From Bacteroidota bacterium (GTDB lineage Bacteria; Bacteroidota; Bacteroidia; Bacteroidales; VadinHA17): a DNA stretch of 32,428 nucleotides. Both the position numbers and the translations under genes were made by a program. The notes beneath the pieces are model-generated. The model worked only from the letters and a program-made list of their open reading frames with translations. It searched no databases and had not been told where the DNA came from. Shown piece by piece: positions 8,605 to 15,795 of this stretch. Where the stretch lies: positions 1-32,428 of the forward strand of contig DSCJ01000096.1 in NCBI GenBank assembly GCA_011049175.1. Direction: 5' to 3'. Positions within the stretch are counted from its first letter, which is position 1. Each line of letters opens with the position of its first letter.

Positions 8605-8918
8605 AACAGATCTTTCTGTCGCTTCTGGTTTTTTCCGGAACTCTTTTTATTCTCATTGCTTCGGTGGGCCTGATCCGGTTCAGGGATCTGTACAGCCGGA
8701 TGCATGCCACTACCAAGGCCAGTTCTTTCGGACTGATGCTGATCCTGATCGGGGTCGCTCTGTTTTTCAACCTGTGGCCCGTTTATCTGAAATCCCTTCT
8801 GGTTATAGCTTTCGTGTACCTCACGGCTCCCCTGGCCTCACACGCCGTTGCCCAGTCGCAGAAAGGCCGGGAAGATGACGGGGAAGGAAATGCCGCTCGG
8901 GTAAAAAAGAACGGCTGA
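8601..8918 (+). CDS. mrpG: Na+/H+ antiporter subunit G (MrpG/MnhG)
   Basis: This 105-residue protein has three membrane helices. It carries the MnhG motif 'GLIRFRDLYSRMHATTKASSFG' in two parts: 'GLIRFRDLYSRMHA' (about residues 23-36), then 'TTKASSFG'. The C-terminal tail is charged and probably cytoplasmic. It is the last gene of the antiporter operon, and its TGA (8916-8918) lies inside the stem of the terminator hairpin, so ribosomes finishing mrpG would melt the terminator. Confidence 0.94.
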   Translation: MKQIFLSLLVFSGTLFILIASVGLIRFRDLYSRMHATTKASSFGLMLILIGVALFFNLWPVYLKSLLVIAFVYLTAPLASHAVAQSQKGREDDGEGNAARVKKNG

Positions 8919-8933
8919 GAATTTCTCAGCCGT
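8911..8933. terminator. Terminator between convergent mrpG and dps
   Basis: ACGGCTGAGA and TCTCAGCCGT form a perfect 10-bp stem with a 3-nt loop (8921-8923). On the minus strand the stem is followed by TCTTTTTT, a proper U-tract, so it ends dps transcripts well. On the plus strand a U-rich run (TTTTTT, 8946-8951) lies further away, so it may also end the mrp operon. Confidence 0.8.
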
Positions 8934-8960
8934 CCGCCTGGTGTATTTTTTATGAAGGAT

Positions 8961-9419
8961 TTACACCTTTAGGCTGTTCAGCATCCACAGGTTCTTCTCA
9001 GCTGCCGAGATAAAGTCGCCCATGAGAGCTACCGTTCCTTCGTCGCCGGAATCTCCTGCCATTTCCGCGATCTCGCGGAACTGACCCAGCAGGTGCTCCA
9101 GGTTGGCAATGGTTTTTGCCACGGTTTCCGAAGGAGAGTCCACATTCTTTTCAGCCTTCAGGCTGGCATGCTTGAGATAATCTTCAAAAGTATGCAGTGG
9201 CTTGCCTCCGATCATCAGGATCCTTTCGGCAATCTCGTCAATGTCTTCTGCCGACTGCGTATAGAATTCCTCAAATTTTTCATGCAGCATGTAGAACTGC
9301 TGTCCTTTTACCAGCCAGTGGAAGGCGCGCAGGTTCTGATAATAGATCTGGTAATCGCTCAGCAATTGGTTCAATTTATTTACCAGGTCCGGATGGTTGA
9401 TGTACACATTTGATTTCAT
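8961..9419 (-). CDS. dps: Dps-family ferritin-like DNA-protecting protein
   Basis: This 152-residue Dps/ferritin-fold protein forms 12-subunit cages in the family. The cages oxidise Fe2+ with hydrogen peroxide, store iron and shield DNA. The intersubunit ferroxidase ligands are all present at family spacing: H34, H46, D61 and E65, within 'AFHWLVKGQQFYMLHEKFEEFY' and 'AEDIDEIAER'. The open frame begins at 9461, but the leading 14 residues are low-complexity and lie over the promoter, so the start is placed at 9419 (MKSNVYINHP). The N-terminus is short and not strongly basic, so direct DNA binding is uncertain. The gene is divergent from oxyR across 92 bp containing a large dyad and an exact TATATTTG box. 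OxyR control is therefore likely. Confidence 0.95.
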   Translation of the reverse strand: MKSNVYINHPDLVNKLNQLLSDYQIYYQNLRAFHWLVKGQQFYMLHEKFEEFYTQSAEDIDEIAERILMIGGKPLHTFEDYLKHASLKAEKNVDSPSETVAKTIANLEHLLGQFREIAEMAGDSGDEGTVALMGDFISAAEKNLWMLNSLKV

Positions 9420-9458
9420 AATGGTTAATTTTTCGGTTTTTATTTGTGTTGTTTGAGA

Positions 9459-9493
9459 CAAATATACTATAATTGATATTTATATTAATTATA
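9459..9493 (-). promoter_or_regulatory. dps promoter with overlapping OxyR-operator candidate
   Basis: TATATTTG (minus strand, 9466-9459) is an exact -7 box for dps, giving a leader of about 33-36 nt. No TTTG lies at -33. Instead a 26-nt dyad (9468-9493) fills that place. Its arms, TATAATTgATAT and ATATtAATTATA, are symmetric apart from one position pair and a 2-nt centre. An activator bound there would contact RNA polymerase at the -33 region. The divergent oxyR start at 9512 is 18 bp away, so OxyR binding could also repress its own gene. Confidence 0.6.
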
Positions 9494-9511
9494 TATACAT
9501 AAATATAAGTT

Positions 9512-10471
9512 ATGAATTTTAATCAATTGTTGTATCTGAAGGAATTGATCCATAGCGGAAGCTTTACAAAAGCAGCTGCCAAACTCGGGATTTCACAGCC
9601 GGCCCTGAGCACCCAGATCAAAATGCTGGAACAGGAAAGCGAAATAACCCTGATCGACCGGCATGCCCGGCCAATAAAGCTTACTTCTGAGGGAGAGGAG
9701 GTATATCAGATAGTACTCGAGATTTTGCAACGAATGGAGAGTTTGAGTGAAATTTCCCTGCGCTTGCAGGGGAAGAGGGAAGGAGTGCTGATTCTGGGGA
9801 TCATTCCCACCCTGGCGCCTTACCTGGTGCCCCTGTTCATGGATGAACTGCAGGAAAAATATCCCCGCCTGGAACTGGTGATCGAAGAGCTGATCACCGA
9901 AGAGATCATCCGGCGGATCAGAACGGGGCATCTCGACGGGGGGGTGATTTCCACCCCGGTGGAAGCCGGGAAACTGCATTTCCGGATACTTTTCTACGAG
10001 CAATTCTTTTTATATGTATCCGACCGGCACCCTTTGTACTCCCGGGAATATGTCACCATGAACGACATCGACCTGAACGATCTGTGGTACCTGAAGGAAG
10101 GGAATTGTTTTCAGAACCAGGTGAATGCCGTTTGCCGGCTGGCGGGACGAACAAAAAGCAGGGGCAACCTGGTATATAAAAGCAATTCCATTGAGTCGCT
10201 GCGCCGGATTGTAGAGACCAGGCACGGAATGGCATTTCTTCCTGAACTGGCCACGATGTCCGTTCCTTCCGAAAGGGAAGACATGATCAAACCCATACGG
10301 GGTGTGGAACCAGTCAGGGAGATCAGCCTGGTGACCGGTTCGGTCTATGCCAGGCGCCATCTTCTGGATGCTTTTGTGGAAGTGGTCCTATCGCAACTCC
10401 CTTCCCACATGAAAACCAGGCCGTCGAAATGGGTGGTGGCTACGGAGTTGTCGGTGGGTCAGTTTTCCTGA
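9512..10471 (+). CDS. oxyR: OxyR, LysR-type hydrogen peroxide sensor
   Basis: This 319-residue LysR-type regulator has an N-terminal winged HTH (about residues 1-60, 'GSFTKAAAKLGISQPALSTQIKMLE') and a periplasmic-binding-like sensor domain (about 90-300). The sensor region contains 'EGNCFQNQVNAVC' with cysteines at residues 199 and 208. These are the same positions and spacing as the peroxide-oxidised disulfide pair of E. coli OxyR, checked on the codons at 10106-10108 and 10133-10135. In the family, oxidation forms the C199-C208 bond and switches the DNA contact pattern. It is divergent from dps, its probable target. The gene is convergent with the DUF4914 gene across only 36 bp, with no strong terminator between them. 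Confidence 0.94.
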   Translation: MNFNQLLYLKELIHSGSFTKAAAKLGISQPALSTQIKMLEQESEITLIDRHARPIKLTSEGEEVYQIVLEILQRMESLSEISLRLQGKREGVLILGIIPTLAPYLVPLFMDELQEKYPRLELVIEELITEEIIRRIRTGHLDGGVISTPVEAGKLHFRILFYEQFFLYVSDRHPLYSREYVTMNDIDLNDLWYLKEGNCFQNQVNAVCRLAGRTKSRGNLVYKSNSIESLRRIVETRHGMAFLPELATMSVPSEREDMIKPIRGVEPVREISLVTGSVYARRHLLDAFVEVVLSQLPSHMKTRPSKWVVATELSVGQFS

Positions 10472-10507
10472 TCCTTTCTGAAGGGTTGGTCCGGAGCACA
10501 GGCACAC

Positions 10508-12457
10508 TCAATTGCTTTCCTTTTCATTCCCTTTTTCAAAGTCGTCTACCGTAAGGAAAGAGTACTGGTAACTCATGGGGATAATGGCATTGTAATCCTC
10601 CACCCGGGCGCCCGACATGCAAGCCTCGATAATTTTTCTTCCGGTGGAACACAGTTCCGGGGTCAGATATTTTTCGAGCTCTTTCTGAAAGAAATCGAAC
10701 AGGATCTTTGCGCCGGCATCATACCCATCGGTACCCACATCGGTTTGCTTGTGCACCTGCAGAAAGCGCGATGGGATCTTGGATCCTTCGATGGTGAGGT
10801 AATTCAGTTCATATCCCAGCAGCGGGCACCTGGCTTCCTGGTACTGGTCGCTTCTGAGCTTTGCATTTCCCCGGCGGGTGAGGTATTCTCTCATCAGCAG
10901 CTGGGGTTTGAAACCCACTTTCCATGTGCCGATGTGCTGGTTGGGGACCAGGGTGTACCGCATCCTCGGTGTCTGGATGATCTGTTCCAGGAGTAAATTG
11001 GCGTGGGTTGACATTTTTCCCGTGGCAAAAGGCCAGTAGGATCCCACTCCTTCAGAGCCCATGGCCCCTGCTCCTACAATGCTGGGGTTTCCGTGTCCCC
11101 TGGGAGAAACCAGTCTCCACAGCCAGGCCAGGGCGGGGGGAAGGATATGGAAAAGACCTATGATTCCGTAACTGGGATTTTCCCGTGAGCAGGGAGGAGT
11201 GCGCACCCCGAAACTGCGTACATCCACTTTTACCGGATGGTCGATCACACCGGGTACGAAATCCCTGGGAAGTACCACCCGCGGGTTGGGGCAGGGTATT
11301 CCCGGTTCGTCTTCTATATGATCCCATACCAGGGCGGTGCTGTCGGGGTTGGTCTTGATGTTCAGGAACAGCAGGGGTTTTTCAGAGCGGATGGTCAGTT
11401 TTTCCAGAAAAGGATCGTCTCCGTAATCCCTGATCCCGTCAACCCTGATAAACCAGGCATTTTCGGCATCCAGCACGGTGAGTTTGCCGTTCTCTTTCTG
11501 AAGGGAGGGATGGCACAGGGCCATGTCGTCCGAAACCGGATGGAAGACACAGAACAGGGGGATGCTGATCAGCCGTTTTTCGCCCGTGGTCAGATGTTCC
11601 CCTATCAGTACCTGGCCGGTGGGTTCCCTCACGACATTCTGCAGCATTTCGCTCTTCCCACCCCCGCTGGCCCCTTCGTGCATAAAGGTGGTGATGTTGT
11701 CGTACGGGCTCACAACCTGGACGGTGGAACAGTGGGCAGTGATCCAGCCTTCTTTTTCTCCCTTGTCAAGCAGAGCTCCGTAAAGGCCTTTTTTTGCACT
11801 TGGGCCGGGATAGAGGTTATAGGAATAAATTTCGTGCAGTTTTTCCGATCGTTTGTGCACCACTACCTGTTTCCCGTCAAAGTGGGTGTGGCGGAATGTG
11901 GGGGCCACATAGATCACCGAATCAATGGTTTGTTTCTGCTCCAGTTCCTCCGGAGGAACCAGTCGCTGCAACATGGAAAGACCCATGGCAAAAAAGGCCG
12001 CATTGGCCGGGGCAATGGCTATTCCGCTGAGGCCGATGTTTTTTCTTCCGGCAAAATAGAAAAAAACGGCCAGTTCCTGCTCCTGCAGCCAGGCCAGGGT
12101 TTCATCCTTAAGGGAATCGAAGGCATATCCGAACCTGTCGCGGAAACGCACCTTATCGGTGGGAAGGTCGTCGGCAATAGCCATGGTATTGGGATCCCGC
12201 CTGCGCATGTACGGCTCTGTGTAATTGGCGGCAATGCCGTTGCGCACCCGGTGTACCACCGCCTCGGTTACGGTTCCTTTTCCCGGAATATCGTACTTTA
12301 CCTCAAAGGTGTTCCTGCCGGGGCCTCCAACCGCTGCCACCGCCAGATCATCTACCGATCCAAAAATCCGGAAGCTGCGCGCCCGGCTGAGCAGATCATG
12401 CACATTGGGTGGCAACACAACCTTTTTCTTCTCCAGGATACTGAAAAATTCCCTCAT
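10508..12457 (-). CDS. DUF4914 family protein with PEPCK/HPr-kinase-like P-loop
   Basis: This 649-residue soluble protein matches, from memory, the DUF4914 family found in Bacteroidetes and some other anaerobes. Family landmarks include 'ANYTEPYMRRRDPNTMAIADD' (two parts: 'ANYTEPYMRRRDP', 'NTMAIADD'), 'FFYFAGRKNIG', 'YVAPTFRHTHFDGKQVVVH' and 'SYNLYPGPSAKKGLYG'. Residues 259-270 read MHEGASGGGKSE, a Walker A of the PEPCK/HPr kinase type (GxSGxGKS), followed by 'PLFCVFHPVSDDMALCHPS'. Later come 'DVRSFGVRTPPC' and 'SPRGHGNPSIVG'. This suggests a nucleotide-binding phosphotransfer enzyme, but no reaction is established, and it is not a canonical PEPCK by length or motif order. It is cytoplasmic, with no signal peptide. 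Upstream lies a candidate promoter; the nearest same-strand gene is the MORN-repeat lipoprotein, 94 bp away. Confidence 0.85.
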   Translation of the reverse strand: MREFFSILEKKKVVLPPNVHDLLSRARSFRIFGSVDDLAVAAVGGPGRNTFEVKYDIPGKGTVTEAVVHRVRNGIAANYTEPYMRRRDPNTMAIADDLPTDKVRFRDRFGYAFDSLKDETLAWLQEQELAVFFYFAGRKNIGLSGIAIAPANAAFFAMGLSMLQRLVPPEELEQKQTIDSVIYVAPTFRHTHFDGKQVVVHKRSEKLHEIYSYNLYPGPSAKKGLYGALLDKGEKEGWITAHCSTVQVVSPYDNITTFMHEGASGGGKSEMLQNVVREPTGQVLIGEHLTTGEKRLISIPLFCVFHPVSDDMALCHPSLQKENGKLTVLDAENAWFIRVDGIRDYGDDPFLEKLTIRSEKPLLFLNIKTNPDSTALVWDHIEDEPGIPCPNPRVVLPRDFVPGVIDHPVKVDVRSFGVRTPPCSRENPSYGIIGLFHILPPALAWLWRLVSPRGHGNPSIVGAGAMGSEGVGSYWPFATGKMSTHANLLLEQIIQTPRMRYTLVPNQHIGTWKVGFKPQLLMREYLTRRGNAKLRSDQYQEARCPLLGYELNYLTIEGSKIPSRFLQVHKQTDVGTDGYDAGAKILFDFFQKELEKYLTPELCSTGRKIIEACMSGARVEDYNAIIPMSYQYSFLTVDDFEKGNEKESN

Positions 12458-12477
12458 GATGGTTTGTGTTTATGCAG

Positions 12478-12511
12478 CAAAATAAACAAAAATCATTCAC
12501 TATAAGTCAAA
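12478..12511 (-). promoter_or_regulatory. Candidate promoter of the DUF4914 gene
   Basis: On the minus strand TTTG (12511-12508) is followed after 22 nt by TTATTTTG (12485-12478), a 7/8 match to TAnnTTTG. The leader would be about 15 nt. Spacing is slightly long, so support is moderate. It would let the DUF4914 gene be transcribed apart from the permease operon upstream. Confidence 0.4.
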
Positions 12512-12551
12512 CCTGTCAGTTCCTCCTTCCTCTGTTTGCCTTCCCTGTTTT

Positions 12552-13298
12552 TCAGTCTGTTACTATCCAGCTTCCCCCGATCAGACAGGGTGTGTTTCTT
12601 GGGGTGATGTATTTGGCTACAATGTCGATACGGGTTCCTGACTGGTTTCTGCTGAGGGGGATTTCTCCCGTACCTTTTTCCCCTCCCAGGGGGGGGCGGT
12701 CGGCAGGCAGGTATTTGCCTTCCAGTAACTTGCCCGGATAAAACGTTACCCTGGATGAACGGTTGGAAAGCTGTACCACGAGCAATCGCTGGCCTTCGTA
12801 ATCCCGGTTGCGAACAACCCTGAATACAATGGACGGATAGATTTTTTCCGGGTCGCCTTCGTGATCGAACTCATGGATCACATTGCTGATCATTCCCTGA
12901 TGGAAATACACCTCCGACATCAGCTGGCCGCTTTTGTAATACCGCCTTTCCCATCCATGCTGTATGCCCATCTCATAGGAACGCTCCCGGTACACTTCAC
13001 CGGTTCCGTAAAATTTCTTTTCAATGCCGTGTTTTTTCCCGTCCACATAGTTTACTTCCGTATTTTTTGTACCGTCGGAGTAAAACGAAACGGAAGGTCC
13101 GTTCGGGACGTTGTTTTTCATGGTGACCTTTGAGTACAGGTTCCCCTCTTTGTCGTAGAAATTCCTGACATAGGTATCCGGTTTTTCTGCCAGGGTGTCT
13201 TTTTCACCGGTGGCGGGTTCCGGCCCGGAGGAAGACCTGCAGGCTACGGCCCACAGAGATATGGCTACAGGTATGAGTACGATCAAACGGGATTTCAT
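12552..13298 (-). CDS. MORN-repeat (YwqK-type) lipoprotein
   Basis: This 248-residue protein starts MKSRLIVLIPVAISLWAVAC, a lipoprotein signal with the lipidated cysteine at residue 20. About residues 48-140 hold three to four MORN_2/YwqK-type repeats of about 22-23 residues ('NGPSVSFYSDGTKNTEVNYV', 'HGIEKKFYGTGEVYRERSYE', 'HGWERRYYKSGQLMSEVYFH'). The C-terminal ~100 residues are not recognised and look like a beta-rich domain. It is probably an envelope-anchored protein facing the periplasm or outer membrane. Some databases name such repeats YwqK antitoxins, but no toxin is adjacent here and I do not infer one. It lies 39 bp after the permease genes on the same strand, so it may be the third gene of that operon. 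A hairpin covers the start codon. An in-frame ATG at 13334 would give a poorer signal peptide. Confidence 0.85.
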   Translation of the reverse strand: MKSRLIVLIPVAISLWAVACRSSSGPEPATGEKDTLAEKPDTYVRNFYDKEGNLYSKVTMKNNVPNGPSVSFYSDGTKNTEVNYVDGKKHGIEKKFYGTGEVYRERSYEMGIQHGWERRYYKSGQLMSEVYFHQGMISNVIHEFDHEGDPEKIYPSIVFRVVRNRDYEGQRLLVVQLSNRSSRVTFYPGKLLEGKYLPADRPPLGGEKGTGEIPLSRNQSGTRIDIVAKYITPRNTPCLIGGSWIVTD

Positions 13299-13322
13299 GG
13301 GATGCCTGGTTTTTATCCCATG
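13296..13322 (-). promoter_or_regulatory. Hairpin sequestering the lipoprotein start codon
   Basis: In the mRNA (minus strand) CATGGGAT and ATCCCATG form a perfect 8-bp stem with an 11-nt loop (13304-13314). The final ATG of the right arm is the chosen start codon at 13298-13296. Closing the stem would hide the start, so ribosomes arriving from the upstream permease gene or a regulator could control access. Function is inferred. Confidence 0.45.
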
Positions 13323-13337
13323 AAGATAACACATTTT

Positions 13338-15755
13338 TTACTCATATTTCAGGGTTTCTGCCGGATTGGTCCTGGCCGCCTGCCAGGTCTGGTAACCCAG
13401 TGCCAGCCATACAACCGCCAGGGAAAGGATGCCTGCCGTCAGGAAGATCCACCATTCGAACCCGATCCGGAACGGGAACTGCCTGAGCCATCCCCTGACC
13501 AGATGCCATGCAACGGGCCATGCCAGAAGGTTGGCTACCAGGGTCATTTTCAGAAATTCGGCGCTGACTTCCTTCATCACACGCCCCATTCCTGCCCCGA
13601 ACACCTTGCGAATGCCTATCTCCCGGGTCCTTAGTTCGGTCAGAAACATCGACAGGCCGAACAGTCCCATGGAAGCGATCACCATGATCAGGACCGTAAA
13701 GAGATGGAGCACCTTTTTCAGCCTGATCTCCTCACGGTACATCCGTTTGAATTCATCTTCCAGAGGAGTGACGGAAACATCTGCATCGGGATAGATATCG
13801 AAAGCAGCTGCCATAATCCCTTGTCTTACCATTTCGGACGGGAATCCCTGACCGTATCTCACGACCACTTCCCGGGTCATTTCCGGATCGGGGACAAATG
13901 CCATGGGTTCAAAGGGATTGTGCAGGGAGTGGTAGTGAAAGTCTTCCACCACCCCGATAATATGCCCCAGATCGGTGGTGAAACTCAGGGGATTTTCCAG
14001 GTTCATTCGTGCGGCTGCCGTTTCATTGATAATGACGGCCTCCCGGTCGGTTCCCCTTTCATCAGAGAAGAATCTTCCCTGTAACAGCCTGAAGCCCATG
14101 GTTTCCATGAATGAATAATCCATATAGATCATTTCAATGGCCATGGTTTCTTCGGGATTACCCGGGAGGGATATCTGTGTGTTGAAATAACTGTTGGTAG
14201 GTGGCGCCCAGAGGGTACCGGCTGCAGCCTCCACACCCTGAATCCCCCTGATTTTTTCCAGGAAGGCAGGATAATGGGTTTGAAAGGCGTCGTCCCTGAT
14301 CCTTACCTTCAGGATGTTTTCATGGTGATATCCGGGATCCCGGTGAAGCATGTAATGGATTTGACGTTGTATGAAACCTGTTCCGGTAAGCAATCCCGAG
14401 AAGCTCAGTATCTGAAAGAAAACCAGACTTTTACGAAATATAGCCCTGTTGCGGCCGCTGACCGGTGATCCCTGGATGATCTGTACCGGCGGAGTACGGG
14501 AAATGAAGGCTCCGGTGTACCAGCCCGATAACAGACCGATGATCAGTGTGATCAGCAGGAAAAGCAGGATGATGCCCGGACTGTTGTGGTAGATGCCGAT
14601 CCTTGTTTCGAACAGGCGATTGATCATGGGAAGGTTGATCTCAACCAATATCAGGGCCAGAGGGAAAGCCAGCAATACAAACAGGATGGCTTCGGTGAAA
14701 TGCTGTATGTACAGGTCGCCCATACCGGCTCCCAGCACCTTTCGCACGGCCGACTCCCGGGTCCGTTTCATGGCCGAAGCGGTAGTGAGGATCATGAAGT
14801 TGGTGGTGGCTACCAGCAGGAGCAAAAACCCTATCAGGGAAAAGAGATAAAGATCCCGCAGATTGCCGGCCGGTATCCACAGGTTAAACAGATGACCGGA
14901 GTGAAGGTGTATGTCGTACAGGTTTTGCAGTCTGTATTCTGTGGTCCCTGCGGGATGACGTTTTCCTGTCAGCTCTGCCAGGTTCCTTTCCACCTGTTCA
15001 GGTTCTGTTTTTTCTTCCAGCAGAAGGAACAGGGGGCATACCGCAGCATACCATGAGGTTTTGAGAAATGTTTCGTCCAGTGTTACCTGCCCGTTGGTGA
15101 TCAGATCGTTCCGCATGAACAGGAAAGCCATATCCATTCCGGTGAGGAAATCGGCCGTGATGGATGATCCGGCGGGCATGTCTTCAAAAACAGCCCGGAT
15201 CTCCAGGGAATGTGTTTCTCCTTTCGACCGTACCAGGAGGTTTTGCCCAATGGGATTCCCTTCTCCAAAGAGTTTGCGGGCCTGGCTTTCCGAAACGGCA
15301 ACTTTCCCGGGCCCGGCAAAGACTTCCTGAGGGCGGCCCGCTTTCACCTGGAAAGAAAAAACCCTGAAAAATCCACTGTCTGCACACAGTATGCGGGCTT
15401 CCCCGGAGAATTCGCGGGCAGGCCCCGTTTGTACGCCTGCAGGCCGGTAAGTGAAATTTTCAGTGAAATACAGGGGAACTACTTCTTTTACACCCGGTAT
15501 TTCTTCCCGTATCATATTCCCCAGTACAAGGGGGCCCCAGGGGACATCGGTGTGGTGCAGTGTGTCATGGGCGATTATCCGGTAAATGCGGTCTCCGTTG
15601 GTGTGGAATCTGTCATATGACAGTTCTGTTCTCAAAAATCCCATGATGAGAAAAGAGGATGCCAGGCCCACCGATAATCCGGCCAGAATGATGAATGAAA
15701 CGGATTTTTGCCTGCTGATGATCCTCAGACTGCTTTTCAGGTATTTGACGACCAT
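13338..15755 (-). CDS. FtsX/MacB-type ABC transporter permease (second of a pair)
   Basis: This 805-residue permease has an N-terminal membrane helix (about 20-41), a first periplasmic MacB-like core (about 45-290) and an FtsX module starting near 300 with the coupling motif 'TRESAVRKVLGAG' (332-344). A second periplasmic core and a C-terminal FtsX module follow ('LRTREIGIRKVFGAGMGRV'), ending in 'AARTNPAETLKYE'. Such permeases work with a separate ATPase in mechanotransmission or lipid/peptide export; none is encoded nearby. I place the start at 15755 because AGGAGG lies 7 nt upstream, a perfect Shine-Dalgarno. The upstream in-frame ATG at 15803 overlaps the stop of the preceding permease gene. 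It is paralogous to that gene (same architecture and tail), which suggests a tandem duplication or heterodimer. Confidence 0.92.
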   Translation of the reverse strand: MVVKYLKSSLRIISRQKSVSFIILAGLSVGLASSFLIMGFLRTELSYDRFHTNGDRIYRIIAHDTLHHTDVPWGPLVLGNMIREEIPGVKEVVPLYFTENFTYRPAGVQTGPAREFSGEARILCADSGFFRVFSFQVKAGRPQEVFAGPGKVAVSESQARKLFGEGNPIGQNLLVRSKGETHSLEIRAVFEDMPAGSSITADFLTGMDMAFLFMRNDLITNGQVTLDETFLKTSWYAAVCPLFLLLEEKTEPEQVERNLAELTGKRHPAGTTEYRLQNLYDIHLHSGHLFNLWIPAGNLRDLYLFSLIGFLLLLVATTNFMILTTASAMKRTRESAVRKVLGAGMGDLYIQHFTEAILFVLLAFPLALILVEINLPMINRLFETRIGIYHNSPGIILLFLLITLIIGLLSGWYTGAFISRTPPVQIIQGSPVSGRNRAIFRKSLVFFQILSFSGLLTGTGFIQRQIHYMLHRDPGYHHENILKVRIRDDAFQTHYPAFLEKIRGIQGVEAAAGTLWAPPTNSYFNTQISLPGNPEETMAIEMIYMDYSFMETMGFRLLQGRFFSDERGTDREAVIINETAAARMNLENPLSFTTDLGHIIGVVEDFHYHSLHNPFEPMAFVPDPEMTREVVVRYGQGFPSEMVRQGIMAAAFDIYPDADVSVTPLEDEFKRMYREEIRLKKVLHLFTVLIMVIASMGLFGLSMFLTELRTREIGIRKVFGAGMGRVMKEVSAEFLKMTLVANLLAWPVAWHLVRGWLRQFPFRIGFEWWIFLTAGILSLAVVWLALGYQTWQAARTNPAETLKYE

Positions 15756-15762
15756 TTGGGTA

Positions 15763-15768
15763 CCTCCT
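15763..15768 (-). promoter_or_regulatory. Strong Shine-Dalgarno that sets the permease start
   Basis: The minus strand reads ACAGGAGGTACCCAAATG, with AGGAGG 7 nt before the ATG at 15755. Full anti-SD complementarity is uncommon in this phylum, where most starts in the window show none. It therefore argues for this ATG over the one at 15803, and for strong independent initiation. Confidence 0.7.
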
Positions 15769-15795
15769 GTTTTTAAACGTATTTCCTTTTCGTTA

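Noticed and set aside
10472-10507. Terminator between oxyR and the DUF4914 gene
   Set aside because: Only a 4-bp CCTT/AAGG stem is present and no U-tract follows on either strand.
10508-12457. Calling the gene a GTP- or ATP-dependent PEP carboxykinase
   Set aside because: Only the P-loop type is shared; the ordered PEPCK substrate and metal motifs are not visible.
11237-12505. 422-codon plus-strand open frame opposite the DUF4914 gene
   Set aside because: It is a mirror of a strongly conserved minus-strand gene, with His/Gly/Phe-rich composition and no recognisable domain.
12552-13298. Toxin-antitoxin system based on the YwqK-type repeats
   Set aside because: The name is a database label for MORN_2 repeats. 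The protein is a lipoprotein and no toxin gene lies beside it.
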